Shown here piece after piece: positions 21,513-30,527 of a stretch of 64,000 bases of DNA (positions are counted from its first letter, which is position 1; each line of letters starts with the position of its first letter). The stretch covers positions 62,001 to 126,000 of the forward strand of contig LNEL01000045.1 in assembly GCA_001464935.1 (NCBI GenBank), in the 5' to 3' direction. A model generated the notes under the pieces. The model ran no database searches. It was given only the letters and a program-made list of their open reading frames with translations, and was not told the DNA's origin. The translations under genes and the position numbers were made by a program. Source of the DNA: Gammaproteobacteria bacterium Ga0077536 (GTDB taxonomy: Bacteria; Pseudomonadota; Gammaproteobacteria; Ga0077536).

Positions 21513-21920
21513 ATGGGGTCGGCCACCGGCAGTTGCCTGTGCGGCGCGATCAGCTATCGCATCGATCCGCCGCCGCGCGAACTGTACTTCTGCCACTGCG
21601 CGCAGTGCCGCAAGGCACAGGGCAGCGCGTTCGCCGCCAGTGTGCCGGTGCCGGCCGCGCACTTCACGCTGCTGTCCGGCAGCGACGCCCTGCGCAGCTA
21701 TCGCGCGACCCCGTCGAAGGCGCGTTATTTCTGCGGCCACTGCGGATCGCCGATCTACAGCCGGGTCGACGGCAACGCGCTGCTGCGCGTGCGCGCGGGC
21801 ACGCTCGACGCGGGCGTCGCGCTGCAGCCGGTGGCGCACATCTTCGTCGCCGATCGTGCCGGCTGGCACGCGATCGGTGACGAACTGCCGCGCCATCCCG
21901 GGCGCGAACCCGGGCGCTGA
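21513..21920 (+). CDS. GFA family protein (glutathione-dependent formaldehyde-activating-like)
   Basis: A 135-residue zinc-binding protein of the GFA/CENP-V family. Cysteine motifs are complete: CLCGAI near the N-terminus, FCHCAQCRKAQGS in the middle, and YFCGHCGSPIYSR. The family includes enzymes proposed to bind S-hydroxymethyl-glutathione, but most members have no proven function. It begins one base after the methyltransferase stop, a coupling that hints at a shared role. Confidence 0.85.
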   Translation: MGSATGSCLCGAISYRIDPPPRELYFCHCAQCRKAQGSAFAASVPVPAAHFTLLSGSDALRSYRATPSKARYFCGHCGSPIYSRVDGNALLRVRAGTLDAGVALQPVAHIFVADRAGWHAIGDELPRHPGREPGR

Positions 21921-21933
21921 TTCGACGGCCCGA

Positions 21934-22575
21934 TCAGAGGCCCGGCAACGCGACACCGTAGGTATCGCCGAACACCATTTCGTCGAGCGGACGGCGTGTG
22001 AGCCTGGCGGGAAACGCCTGCGCCGGCCAGCCCAGCGACACCATCGCCGCGACCGAAATGTCCTCGGGAATCGAGAACATCGGCTTCAGTGCCGGTTCGA
22101 CGGCGCAATGCAGTGTGGTCAGCGCACTGCCGAGCCCGGCATCACGCGCGGCGAGCAACACGTTCTGCACCGCCGGATACACCGAGGCGCCACCGACGAT
22201 GCTCAGGCGGCCCAGCTGATGGTCGGTCGGGTGCACATCGGCGAGCCGCGCACAGACCAGCAGCAACACCGGGATCTCCGCCATGTGCCGCGCGAAGTGA
22301 TCGGCGTGATCGACGATGCCCGGCCTCGCCCCCACGCGCACCGAGCCCTGCCGGATGCCGGCGATGTACTGGTCCCAGATCGGCAGATACAGATCCTGCA
22401 ACTGCTGCTTCTTCGCCTGGTCGCGCACGACGATGAAGCGCAGCGGCTGGCGATTGCCACCCGACGGCGCCCAGCGCGCCGCGTCGAGCACCTGCGAGAG
22501 CACCTCGACCGGCACGGGATCGGGTTTGTAATAGCGGCAGGTCGGTGTTGAACGGACGACGTCATTGAATTCCAT
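21934..22575 (-). CDS. Nitroreductase family protein
   Basis: A 213-residue FMN-dependent oxidoreductase of the nitroreductase fold. Seen: the FMN phosphate-binding opening AARWAPSGGNRQPLRFIVVRD with preceding Arg-rich helix, and the C-terminal SLGWPAQAFPAR, the conserved GxP/GWP region. Substrate unknown. It converges on the GFA gene with 13 bases between stops. Confidence 0.85.
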   Translation of the reverse strand: MEFNDVVRSTPTCRYYKPDPVPVEVLSQVLDAARWAPSGGNRQPLRFIVVRDQAKKQQLQDLYLPIWDQYIAGIRQGSVRVGARPGIVDHADHFARHMAEIPVLLLVCARLADVHPTDHQLGRLSIVGGASVYPAVQNVLLAARDAGLGSALTTLHCAVEPALKPMFSIPEDISVAAMVSLGWPAQAFPARLTRRPLDEMVFGDTYGVALPGL

Positions 22576-22659
22576 GAGCAGGCTCCAGGCTGGCGGCGCC
22601 GACGAGCGGGCGCCTCTGCCGTCGAGTGTGCCGGCTCAGCGGGCTGCGATAAAGCGTCC

Positions 22660-23208
22660 TCAGGGAGTCGCGGGCGGCGCCGGTACCAGCGGCGCCAGGC
22701 TCGCCTTGACGTCGCGTGCGTCGAAAGCCTTCAGTTCGAACGGCGGCTTCTCGCCCTTGAACAGCACCACGTAGGCCTGCGCCTTGTAATGGGTCACCGG
22801 CATCGACGTCGACACCGAAAAGCCGCTGCGCGGCCAGGTGCAGCCATAGAACGGGTCTAGTGGGCCATAATCGGACATGCTCTGCAGATAGTAGGTCTGC
22901 GACTCCGTGTCCTGGTTGTCGAGCACGAAGTAGTCGTAGCCCTGCGCCAGCGTCAGCTCGGCGATGCGCAACAGCATGAAGTTCTCGACCGCTTCGCGCG
23001 CCGTCACCGTGTTGCCGGTAAAGGTCACGCGGTAGCGGTTCGATTCGATTCGCTGTTCCTGATAGCCGGTATCGCCCGGGGTCTGAGCCGGCCTGTAGGG
23101 CGTGGTCGCTGGGACGCCGCAGCCGGCGAGCGCCAGCAGGCCCGCAAGGCAGAGGAACAGACGGCAAGCACGCCGTGCGTGCCGTGGCGACAGGCTGGGA
23201 TCATCCAT
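22660..23208 (-). CDS. CC0125/CC1285-type lipoprotein
   Basis: A 182-residue lipoprotein. Positively charged N-terminus, hydrophobic core LFLCLAGLLALAGC with lipobox LAGC (Cys near residue 30). The mature part matches the CC0125/CC1285 lipoprotein family: GYQEQRIESNRYRVTFTGN, FMLLRIAELTLAQGYDYFVL. Function unknown; predicted lipid-anchored in the envelope. The ATG at 23208 is preferred because GGAGG lies about 10 bases upstream. It is divergent from the MoxR gene at 23326 and separated from the nitroreductase by 84 bases. Confidence 0.85.
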   Translation of the reverse strand: MDDPSLSPRHARRACRLFLCLAGLLALAGCGVPATTPYRPAQTPGDTGYQEQRIESNRYRVTFTGNTVTAREAVENFMLLRIAELTLAQGYDYFVLDNQDTESQTYYLQSMSDYGPLDPFYGCTWPRSGFSVSTSMPVTHYKAQAYVVLFKGEKPPFELKAFDARDVKASLAPLVPAPPATP

Positions 23209-23325
23209 CGTGAGGGTTGCCTCCGGGCGATTTGGTGCGCTGCCAGTATAGGGCCGGCCCGCTCGCGGGGAGTTCCGCATCTTCGTACACTAGCGAGCCC
23301 CGTCCAGGACCTGCCAGTCGCCGCC

Positions 23326-24243
23326 ATGCCCGAATTGACGCAGATTACAGACATCCAGGCGCGGTTCGCCGCCGAAGACTACGTCGCCGACCGTGCGCTC
23401 GCGCTGACCGTCAAGCTGGCCGGCGATCTGCAGAAGCCGATTCTCCTCGAAGGCGAAGCCGGCGTCGGCAAGACCGAAGTCGCCAAGGTGCTCGCGCGCG
23501 TGCTCGACACGCCGTTGATCCGGCTGCAGTGTTACGAGGGACTCGATGCGAACAACGCGCTGTACGAATGGAACTATGCGCGGCAGCTCCTGCACATCCG
23601 CATGGCCGAACACGACGCGCAGGCGCGGGCGACGCTGGAGACGACCATCTTCGACGATCGCTTTCTGCTCAACCGCCCATTGCTCGCGGCGATCCGTCAT
23701 CCCGGCCCCCGCCCGGCCGTGCTGCTGATTGACGAAGTCGATCGCGCCGACGAGGAATTCGAAGCCTTCCTGCTCGAAGTGCTGTCCGACTACCAGGTCA
23801 CGGTGCCCGAGATCGGCACCTTTCGCGCGGCGCAGCCACCGTACGTGCTGCTGACCTCCAATCGCACCCGTGAACTGAACGACGCGCTGAAACGTCGCTG
23901 CCTGTATCTGTGGGTCGATTACCCGAGCGCCGAGAAGGAGCGCGAGATCATCTCGCGCCGCCTGCCGGCACTCGACGCGCAACTCGCCACCGCGATCACG
24001 AAGACGATGCAGACGTTGCGCGAGATCGATTTCTACAAGCGTCCGGGCATTGCCGAAACCCTCGACTGGAGCCGCGCCTTGCTGGGCCTAGGCGTCGACG
24101 CGCTGACGCCGGCGCTGCTGCTCGAGACCGCCGGCGTGATCCTCAAGCATCGCGACGACGTCGCGCGGCTGCGCGACACCGATCTCGATCGACTGCTCGC
24201 GGGCGAAGCGCCGGACCCGACGAGCAGCCGTCAGGTGTACTGA
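23326..24243 (+). CDS. MoxR family AAA+ ATPase (CoxD-like)
   Basis: A 305-residue AAA+ ATPase with Walker A EGEAGVGKTEVAKVLA, Walker B VLLIDEVDRADEEFEAFLLE, sensor 1 LLTSNRTRELNDALKRRCLY and a C-terminal sensor 2 helix. MoxR ATPases act with VWA-domain partners as metal-cofactor or complex-assembly chaperones; CoxD/CoxE mature the CO dehydrogenase active site. The VWA gene follows 4 bases later. Convergent next door is an Ior-type molybdenum hydroxylase, which makes a cofactor-maturation role for that enzyme the natural hypothesis, though the two are not in one operon. Confidence 0.93.
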   Translation: MPELTQITDIQARFAAEDYVADRALALTVKLAGDLQKPILLEGEAGVGKTEVAKVLARVLDTPLIRLQCYEGLDANNALYEWNYARQLLHIRMAEHDAQARATLETTIFDDRFLLNRPLLAAIRHPGPRPAVLLIDEVDRADEEFEAFLLEVLSDYQVTVPEIGTFRAAQPPYVLLTSNRTRELNDALKRRCLYLWVDYPSAEKEREIISRRLPALDAQLATAITKTMQTLREIDFYKRPGIAETLDWSRALLGLGVDALTPALLLETAGVILKHRDDVARLRDTDLDRLLAGEAPDPTSSRQVY

Positions 24244-24247
24244 AGCG

Positions 24248-25351
24248 GTGAGCAGGCCGGCCACGCCGCTCGTCGAACGCACGCTCGCCTTCTTCGCGCA
24301 GCTGCGCGACGCCGGGCTGCCCGTGCCACCCGCCCGCAGCGTCGACGCCCTGCGCGCCATCGCGGCCGTCGACAGCCTGCGGGAGGCCGACTATCGCCTA
24401 GCCCTGCGCGTCAACCTGGTGTCCAGTCCGGACCAGGAGCGCCTGTTCGAGCAGGTGTTCGATGAGCATTTCCACGGCGCGGCCGACACGCGCCGCCGGC
24501 CGCGTGGCCTGCGCGGTGAGTCCATGCAGGGCAATCTGGGGCACCACGAGAAGGCGCTCGACCAGCAGGTCACGGCGGAGCCCGAACAGTTCACGGCGCA
24601 GGACATCGGCCGCGCGCTCGACCTCGCCGATCGCTGGGATCCCGACGCGCCACCGCTCGACACCATCGTCCGGGAGCTGGCGCGACGGCTCGCGACACGA
24701 CCCAGCCGCCGCATGCGGACGGACCGTCGCGGGCCGCGCATCGATCTGCGGCGAAGCATCCGCCACAACACGCGTCACGGTCTCGAGTTCGTCGATCTGA
24801 TGCGCAGCGCGCGACGGACCCGCCGCACGCGCCTCGTGATGCTGTGCGACGTGTCGGGTTCGATGGACACCTTCAACCCGTTCCTGCTGCGCCTGATGCT
24901 CGGCCTGCAGCAGCTGATGAAGAACTCGCGCACGCTCGTCTTCAGCACCCACGTGACCGACATCACGCCGGCGCTGCGCACGCGTTCGGTCGCGGACACG
25001 CTGCGCGAGGTTGCCACGCTCGTCAGTCACTGGTCCGGCGGCACCGACATCGGGGGCGCGCTGGCGCGTCTGAATCGCGGCATCGTGCGCGAAGGCTCGG
25101 CGCGCTCGACCGTCGTCATCGTGATAAGCGACGGTTACGACAACGGCGATGCCGCCGTGATCGACCGTGAAATGTCCCAGCTGCGACGCCACGTGCGCAA
25201 GATCGTGTGGGTCAATCCGATGTACGGCGCGACGACCTTCAAGGTGCGGGCCGCCGGCATGCGCGCGGCGATGCCCTACCTCGATCACTTCCTGCCGGCG
25301 TTCGATGCGAAATCCCTGCAAGTACTGGTGCGGGGGCTCGGGCAGGTGTGA
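24248..25351 (+). CDS. CoxE-like VWA domain protein
   Basis: A 367-residue protein that starts with GTG at 24248, four bases after the MoxR stop. The C-terminal half is a von Willebrand A domain with an intact metal-ion-dependent adhesion site: LCDVSGSMDTFNPF, TDIGGALARL and VIVISDGYDNGD. The N-terminal half is helical and Arg-rich in the linker (RRMRTDRRGPRIDLRRSIRHN region), typical of CoxE. In the CO dehydrogenase system CoxE pairs with CoxD to activate the molybdenum centre. Here its partner is likely the MoxR protein upstream, and a possible client is the Ior-type hydroxylase encoded convergently at 25379-28077. Confidence 0.9.
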   Translation: MSRPATPLVERTLAFFAQLRDAGLPVPPARSVDALRAIAAVDSLREADYRLALRVNLVSSPDQERLFEQVFDEHFHGAADTRRRPRGLRGESMQGNLGHHEKALDQQVTAEPEQFTAQDIGRALDLADRWDPDAPPLDTIVRELARRLATRPSRRMRTDRRGPRIDLRRSIRHNTRHGLEFVDLMRSARRTRRTRLVMLCDVSGSMDTFNPFLLRLMLGLQQLMKNSRTLVFSTHVTDITPALRTRSVADTLREVATLVSHWSGGTDIGGALARLNRGIVREGSARSTVVIVISDGYDNGDAAVIDREMSQLRRHVRKIVWVNPMYGATTFKVRAAGMRAAMPYLDHFLPAFDAKSLQVLVRGLGQV

Positions 25352-25378
25352 CGCTGAGGCGAATTTGGCGCACCCCGC

Positions 25379-27610
25379 TCATGCCGATTTGCGTGACCGC
25401 AATGGCAGGCTCCTGATCCCCGCCGCACCCGCCGCCCGCACTGCGTCGACCAGCGCCGCCATCACCACCGGTACCGCATCCTCGCCGATGCCGGTGGGGC
25501 GTCCACTCGCCGGCAGCAGTTCGACGTCGACGGTCGGCATCTCGGCGAGCGTCAGCAGCGGGTAGTCGTTGAAGTTGGCCTGTTCGACCTGGCCGTCCTT
25601 GAGCGTGATCTGCGCGTTCAGCGCATTCGACAGGCCGAAACCGATGCCGCCCTGGATCTGTGCAGTGACGATGTCCGGGTTGACCGCGAGACCGACGTCG
25701 GCCACGGCGTGCACCGCGAGTACGCGGATGTCGCCGTCTTCACCGATGGCGACGTCGACGGCCATTGCGACACAGGACGCGTAGTAGCCCGGCACGTAGC
25801 TCATGTCGGTGACGGCGAAGCCGCGGCCGTGCCCGGGCGCCGCCAGTGTTTCGGCCCCGGCCCGTGCAACGACCCTCTCCAGCAGATCCCGATGGCGACG
25901 AATACGCGCGACCGCATCGTCATGGTCCGGCCGATCTGTCGTCACGTGCGCTTCGTCGAGCAGGAGACGCTGCATCGCCAGCGAGGTCTTGCCCGTCGCT
26001 GCGGCAATCTCGCCGAGGAAAGCGGTGTTCATCCACAGGCTCTGCGCGTGCGCGACGCCGCGCATCCAGCCGAAGGGGGGTGGGCTGTCGACGGTCGCAT
26101 ACTCGCAGCGCACGTTCGGCACCGCCCACGGAAAGCGCGACATGCCATAGGGCTGGACGGGCGCGCGGCCATAGGCGACCTTGCTGTGCCAGGCGGTCGG
26201 CAGGCCGTCCGGTCCAATGGCGGCACGCAGACGCGCACGGGCGACCGGCGCGTAGTAGCCACGTCGCATGCACTCCTCGCGCGAAGAGATCAGTTTGATT
26301 GGCGTGCCAGGCAGCGCCTTCGCGACCTGCACCGCCTGACTGACGAAATCGTTCGACAGCCGACGGCCGAAGCCGCCGCCGCTCAGCGTCAGATGGAACT
26401 TCGCGTCCTTCAGCGCGACGCCGGCGGCGTAGGCCGCGATGCGCAGCGCCTCGTCCGCGTACTGCGTCGGCGCCCACGCTTCGACGCCGCCCGCGGTCAC
26501 CAACGCTGTGCAGTTCATCGGCTCGAGCGGCGCGTGTTCCATGAACGGGTAGCGATACTCCGCTTCGACGCGACGCTCGGCCGCGGCGAACGCACGCTCG
26601 ATGTCGCCCTCCTCGCGCGTCAGCTGGCCAGCGGTGTCGAGCGCGGCGCCGAGCCGCTGATCGATACCGGCGCTGTCGGCCGTCGCCTGCGGGCCCGGCT
26701 CCCACTCGATCGGCAGTTCATTCAGCGCCTGCTGCGCCTGCCACCAGCTGTCGGCGACGACCGCGACGGCGTCATCCATCTGCCAGTCGATCACGTCCCA
26801 CAGCGTCGGCGGCACGTTGTAGCCGGAGGGGCCGCCGCGGATCGCGACGACCTCGCGCACGCCGGCACGCTTCAGCACGCCGCTCGCATCAAAGCCCTTG
26901 AGCCGGCCGCCAAAGGTCGGCGACTGCCGCACGGCCGCGTACTTCATGCCCGGCAGCGCGACGTCAATGCCGAAGATGGCCGCACCCGTCGTCTTTGCGC
27001 GCGTGTCGACGCGTGGCATCGATTTGCCGATCAGCTGCCAGTGCGTCGCCTCTTTGAGCGTCAGCGCGTCCGCAGCCGGAATCGGCAGTTCGGCGGCCCG
27101 TGCAGCCAGCGCACCAAAGCCGGCGGCGCGTGTGCTCGCCGCATGCCGCACTTCGCGCTGCGCGATCGAGAGCGACGCGATGTCTACGCCCCAGTCCTGC
27201 GCCGCTGTCGCACACAGCATGTGCTTCACCTGCGCACCCGCCACCCGCATCGGTTCGAACAGCTTGTCGACCGCCCACGAGGCGAGCGTCGAGGTGTGGA
27301 CGTAGACGTTATTGCGCTGGAGATTGGTCTGCGCGTCGTAGTACTCGGTGTCGAATTCGCCCCAGGCGAGATCGAGTTCCTCGGCGAGCACCTGCGCGAG
27401 TGCCGTCGTGACGCCCTGCCCGAGTTCGGTCTGCGGAATGCGGATCACGACGCGGTTATCCGGGTGGATGAGCACCCAGGACGTGACTTCGCTGCCCGCG
27501 CTTGCCGCCGCCTCACGCGTCGGCAGGCCGATGCCGAACATGACGACGCCGCTACCGGCGAGCAGCGTCTTCAGGACGCCACGGCGCGTAACTCCCTGTG
27601 TACCGTCCAT
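25379..27610 (-). CDS. iorB: Isoquinoline 1-oxidoreductase-type molybdopterin hydroxylase, large subunit (IorB-like)
   Basis: The molybdenum-binding subunit of a xanthine-oxidase family hydroxylase that adds oxygen from water to a carbon next to a ring nitrogen or to an aldehyde. Its 743 residues begin with a twin-arginine signal (VTRRGVLKTLLAGSGVVMFG), so the complex is probably exported folded. Further motifs: SGGGFGRRLSNDFV near the substrate channel and the C-terminal TGIGEDAVPVVMAALVDAV, whose Glu is the expected catalytic base. There is no FAD-binding subunit, as expected for Ior/Nic-type enzymes that pass electrons to cytochromes. ATG overlaps the iorA stop by one base (TGATG). Substrate unknown; nicotinate-like or isoquinoline-like rings are the obvious candidates. 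Confidence 0.88.
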   Translation of the reverse strand: MDGTQGVTRRGVLKTLLAGSGVVMFGIGLPTREAAASAGSEVTSWVLIHPDNRVVIRIPQTELGQGVTTALAQVLAEELDLAWGEFDTEYYDAQTNLQRNNVYVHTSTLASWAVDKLFEPMRVAGAQVKHMLCATAAQDWGVDIASLSIAQREVRHAASTRAAGFGALAARAAELPIPAADALTLKEATHWQLIGKSMPRVDTRAKTTGAAIFGIDVALPGMKYAAVRQSPTFGGRLKGFDASGVLKRAGVREVVAIRGGPSGYNVPPTLWDVIDWQMDDAVAVVADSWWQAQQALNELPIEWEPGPQATADSAGIDQRLGAALDTAGQLTREEGDIERAFAAAERRVEAEYRYPFMEHAPLEPMNCTALVTAGGVEAWAPTQYADEALRIAAYAAGVALKDAKFHLTLSGGGFGRRLSNDFVSQAVQVAKALPGTPIKLISSREECMRRGYYAPVARARLRAAIGPDGLPTAWHSKVAYGRAPVQPYGMSRFPWAVPNVRCEYATVDSPPPFGWMRGVAHAQSLWMNTAFLGEIAAATGKTSLAMQRLLLDEAHVTTDRPDHDDAVARIRRHRDLLERVVARAGAETLAAPGHGRGFAVTDMSYVPGYYASCVAMAVDVAIGEDGDIRVLAVHAVADVGLAVNPDIVTAQIQGGIGFGLSNALNAQITLKDGQVEQANFNDYPLLTLAEMPTVDVELLPASGRPTGIGEDAVPVVMAALVDAVRAAGAAGIRSLPLRSRKSA

Positions 27611-28077
27611 CAGACCACCTCCCCGCGCAGCGTCGCCGCCGCACGATGGATACCGGCGCGGATCCGCACGTAGGTCCCGCAGCGACAGAGATTGGTGATC
27701 GCGGCATCGATGTCGGCGTCCGTCGGACTCGCGTTGCTGGCGAGCAGTGCGGCGGCGGCCATCAGCATCCCGGACTGGCAGTAGCCGCACTGGGGGACGT
27801 CGAGCGCCTGCCAGGCCTGTTGCAGCGCATGCGTGCCGTCGGCGGACAGTCCTTCGATGGTCGTGATCGCGGCATCGGCCGCGCCGGCGAGCGGCAACAC
27901 GCAGCTGCGCTGGGCCACGCCGTTCACGTGAACGGTGCAGGCGCCACAGGCGCCGATGCCGCAGCCGTACTTGGTGCCGGTCAGCGCAAGGTCCTCGCGC
28001 AGCACCCACAGCAGGGGCTTGTCGGTGTCCGCCTCGAGCGAAACCGCTTTGCCGTTGACTTTCAGTGCAGTCGTCAT
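27610..28077 (-). CDS. iorA: [2Fe-2S] subunit of the molybdenum hydroxylase (IorA-like)
   Basis: A 155-residue two-cluster ferredoxin-like subunit. Both [2Fe-2S] sites are complete: the plant-type cluster in [17 protein letters not shown] with a distal Cys, and the second in [15 protein letters not shown] and [10 protein letters not shown]. It carries electrons out of the large subunit, with which it overlaps by one base. It lies 10 bases downstream of nicX on the same strand. It has no signal peptide and is probably carried across the membrane with the Tat-signalled large subunit. Confidence 0.93.
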   Translation of the reverse strand: MTTALKVNGKAVSLEADTDKPLLWVLREDLALTGTKYGCGIGACGACTVHVNGVAQRSCVLPLAGAADAAITTIEGLSADGTHALQQAWQALDVPQCGYCQSGMLMAAAALLASNASPTDADIDAAITNLCRCGTYVRIRAGIHRAAATLRGEVV

Positions 28078-28087
28078 GGCGTCTCCT

Positions 28088-29119
28088 TCAGTCAGTCAGC
28101 GCGCCGTCGCGCACGACCACACGATCGTCGATCGCGACGGTGCAGCGGCGCAGTGGAATGTCGATGTGGCAGGCGGTGTTGCGCGTGCCGCCGACCTCGG
28201 TGTTCGGGCCGAGCGAGAACAGGAAATTGCCGGCGAACGCGCGCGCATCCATCGCGATGGTCTGTTCGCGATCGTAGAGGCTGAGCGTCGTCCACTTCGC
28301 GCGGTGCTGCAGGCCCCAGCCGATATGTGACAGCGCATAGCCTTCCGGGTCTTCGAAGCTCTCCATGTACTCTCGGAAGAGTTCGGCCTCGAGGCCGCCT
28401 TCGATCGCCGTGACGTAGCCCTGCCGCACGGTCAGGGAAACGGGCTCCGACAGGTAGCGCTTCTGCGGCAGCAGGATGTCGCCGCGATCGAGCACGATGC
28501 GACCGTCGGACTCGCCTTCGTTCGGCCAGGTGAACAGGAAGCCGCTCGGCCAGTGATCCCAGCGGCCCGGCGCATCGACGAAACCGTACTCCTGGATGAC
28601 CGGGTACTGCCCGAGCCGGAAGCGGACGTCGGTCCCGGCGGCCGAGCGCACACTCATCGTCTTGCCCTGCGCGAGCACGGCTGCCGCGGCGTTGACGCGC
28701 GCCCGATCCTCCTCGCTCGGCACCATCCGCAACAGGATTTCGGGCGGCTCGACCGCGAGCAGGATGCGCGTGCCGGAGTCGAGGATCCGCTGCTGCTCGG
28801 GCGAGAACAGCAGGGTCATCAGATCGATGACGAGATCGCTCGCCACGCAGGCCGCCATCGCGGCCCTGTTGCCGGTCAGCGGCGTCGTGCCGAGGTAGGC
28901 GAGTGGATCGCGGCTCAGCGATTTGCCGGCATTCAGTGGCTGGAGATCGACGCGGGTCACGGTGGCGCCCAGCGCGCGTGCCGCGGCGGTCGCCGCCGAG
29001 AGGGTCTGTGGATGCGTGTGCGAGCCGGTCAGCACGGTGACCGTATTGCCCGCCTCGAGGCGGCTCAGGGTGAGGACCTGGGTCCAGGCCTCGACGAGAT
29101 CGTGATCGCTCACCGGCAT
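28088..29119 (-). CDS. nicX: 2,5-dihydroxypyridine 5,6-dioxygenase (NicX-type)
   Basis: A 343-residue mononuclear Fe(II) dioxygenase that opens 2,5-dihydroxypyridine, normally to N-formylmaleamate. The sequence follows Pseudomonas NicX throughout ([52 protein letters not shown]). The three known iron ligands sit at the same numbers: His265 in SHIGWG and His318/Asp320 in CHID. The ATG at 29119 is used because the family begins there. It is first gene of the nicX-iorA-iorB operon, 10 bases before iorA, and diverges from the small protein and hydrolase at 29307-30508. A 6-hydroxynicotinate monooxygenase (NicC) to produce its usual substrate is not in this window. Confidence 0.9.
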   Translation of the reverse strand: MPVSDHDLVEAWTQVLTLSRLEAGNTVTVLTGSHTHPQTLSAATAAARALGATVTRVDLQPLNAGKSLSRDPLAYLGTTPLTGNRAAMAACVASDLVIDLMTLLFSPEQQRILDSGTRILLAVEPPEILLRMVPSEEDRARVNAAAAVLAQGKTMSVRSAAGTDVRFRLGQYPVIQEYGFVDAPGRWDHWPSGFLFTWPNEGESDGRIVLDRGDILLPQKRYLSEPVSLTVRQGYVTAIEGGLEAELFREYMESFEDPEGYALSHIGWGLQHRAKWTTLSLYDREQTIAMDARAFAGNFLFSLGPNTEVGGTRNTACHIDIPLRRCTVAIDDRVVVRDGALTD

Positions 29120-29306
29120 GGTCGGCTCCCTCGCGCGAACTGTCGCCCCAATATGCCCAAGCGCCCGGGCAGCGTCTACGCACAGCGACTGCGGCGGCCA
29201 CTGCTTCTGCTCTGCAACAATTCCTGCGTTTGAAGACTTGCCGCGCACGCGACGGGCCCGTATCGTCCGGGGTCCCGACGACCACCCAAGTACTGAAGGA
29301 GACGGT

Positions 29307-29684
29307 GTGGCTTATTTCAATCAGACCGCATTCCAGGAAGCCGTCAACCGCGACGGTGAATTCCTGATTTCGGCCCGCTTTCTCGACGGGTCGATGAAAC
29401 TCCATTTCGACGACGAGGCGCTGATGCTGCGCTTCCGCGAGGGCCGGCTGACGGCCATCACCTCGCCGTCGCTGTTCGAGACCGCGACCGTCGTCATCAA
29501 GGGCCCCGCCGCCAGCTGGCGCGAGTTCCTGCAGCCGGTCCCGCGGCCATTCTTCCACGACATGTTCGCCGCGATCGTGCGGCGTGGCTTCGAGTGGAGC
29601 GGCGACGCCGAGACCTTCTTCGCCTATTACGGCGCCTTCCGTCGCATGTTCCAGATCATGCGCGAACACGCAGTGAGGACCTGA
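29307..29684 (+). CDS. Small protein of unknown function, possibly SCP2-like
   Basis: A 125-residue soluble protein with no recognised catalytic motif. The alternating pattern GEFLISARFLDGSMKLHFDDEA and ATVVIKGPAASWREFLQP suggests an SCP2-type lipid/acyl carrier fold, which is a weak inference. The start is GTG at 29307 with AAGGAGA about 5 bases upstream. It is co-translated with the alpha/beta-hydrolase (2 bases apart) and diverges from nicX, so it probably supports the same pathway as a ligand-binding partner of the hydrolase. Confidence 0.7.
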   Translation: MAYFNQTAFQEAVNRDGEFLISARFLDGSMKLHFDDEALMLRFREGRLTAITSPSLFETATVVIKGPAASWREFLQPVPRPFFHDMFAAIVRRGFEWSGDAETFFAYYGAFRRMFQIMREHAVRT

Positions 29685-29686
29685 GC

Positions 29687-30508
29687 ATGGCGCGACACGA
29701 CGCAACCGTCGGCAGGTACGTCTACCTGACCATCAACGGCATCGAGTACCGCGTGTACTACGAATCGAACTACACGGGCACCGGCACCGGGATTCCGCTG
29801 ATCTGCCAGCACACGGCCGGCGCGCACGGTTTCCAGTGGCGGCACCTGCTCGAGGACCGCGAAATCACCGATCGCTACCGCGTGATTGCGTGGGATTTGC
29901 CCTTCCACGGCAAGTCTCTGCCGCCGATCGGCGACGCGCACTGGACGAAGCCCTACAACCTGACGCGCGATTTCTTCCTGAAGTTCATCACCGGCTTCGC
30001 GAAGGAGCTCGAACTCGACCAGCCGGTGTTCATCGGCTGCTCGATGGGCGGCCAGGTTGCGGTCGATCTCGCCGCGCATCATCCCGACGAGTTCCGCGCG
30101 GTGATCGGCGTCGAGGCCTCGCTGAACAGCCCGGGCTACTACCTCGACCAGTTCTATCACCCGCGGATCAGCAACGAGGCCAAGCCGGAGCCGAACATCC
30201 GCGAGACGATCTTCGGCTACAGCCAGGGCGCGCCGATGGTGTTCAAGGGCGATCTCTACTACTACTCCGTCGAGTACGACGCGACGCCTTACGCCGCGAA
30301 GATCGATACCACCCGCTGCCCGCTGTACCTGCTGACCGGTGAATACGACTTCGCCACCGGGCCCGAGGAAACCAAGGCCCTCGCCGCGCAGATCAAGGGC
30401 TCCAGATTCATCGAGATGAAGGACAATGGCCACTTCCCGATGAGCGAGAACCCGCTGAAATTCCGCGAGTACCTGCTGCCGGTGCTGGCGGAGATCGCGG
30501 GCAGATAG
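29687..30508 (+). CDS. Alpha/beta-hydrolase linked to the N-heterocycle locus
   Basis: A 273-residue alpha/beta-hydrolase. Seen: oxyanion region QHTAGAHGFQWRHLL, nucleophile elbow GCSMGG (Ser about residue 120), acid in GEYDFATGP, and the catalytic His in NGHFPMSEN. It differs from NicD, the usual N-formylmaleamate deformylase, in having a YVYLTINGIEYRVYYE N-terminus and a longer lid. It is translated 2 bases after the small protein. Divergence from nicX suggests it acts on the ring-cleavage product, perhaps as the deformylase/amidase replacement; this is inference. Confidence 0.82.
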   Translation: MARHDATVGRYVYLTINGIEYRVYYESNYTGTGTGIPLICQHTAGAHGFQWRHLLEDREITDRYRVIAWDLPFHGKSLPPIGDAHWTKPYNLTRDFFLKFITGFAKELELDQPVFIGCSMGGQVAVDLAAHHPDEFRAVIGVEASLNSPGYYLDQFYHPRISNEAKPEPNIRETIFGYSQGAPMVFKGDLYYYSVEYDATPYAAKIDTTRCPLYLLTGEYDFATGPEETKALAAQIKGSRFIEMKDNGHFPMSENPLKFREYLLPVLAEIAGR

Positions 30509-30527
30509 CGGCCTTCGATGACGTGGC

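Noticed and set aside
25379-28077. CO dehydrogenase (CoxL/CoxS) instead of an Ior-type hydroxylase
   Set aside because: There is no FAD subunit, the large subunit has a Tat signal, and the CoxL active-site Cys motif is not seen.
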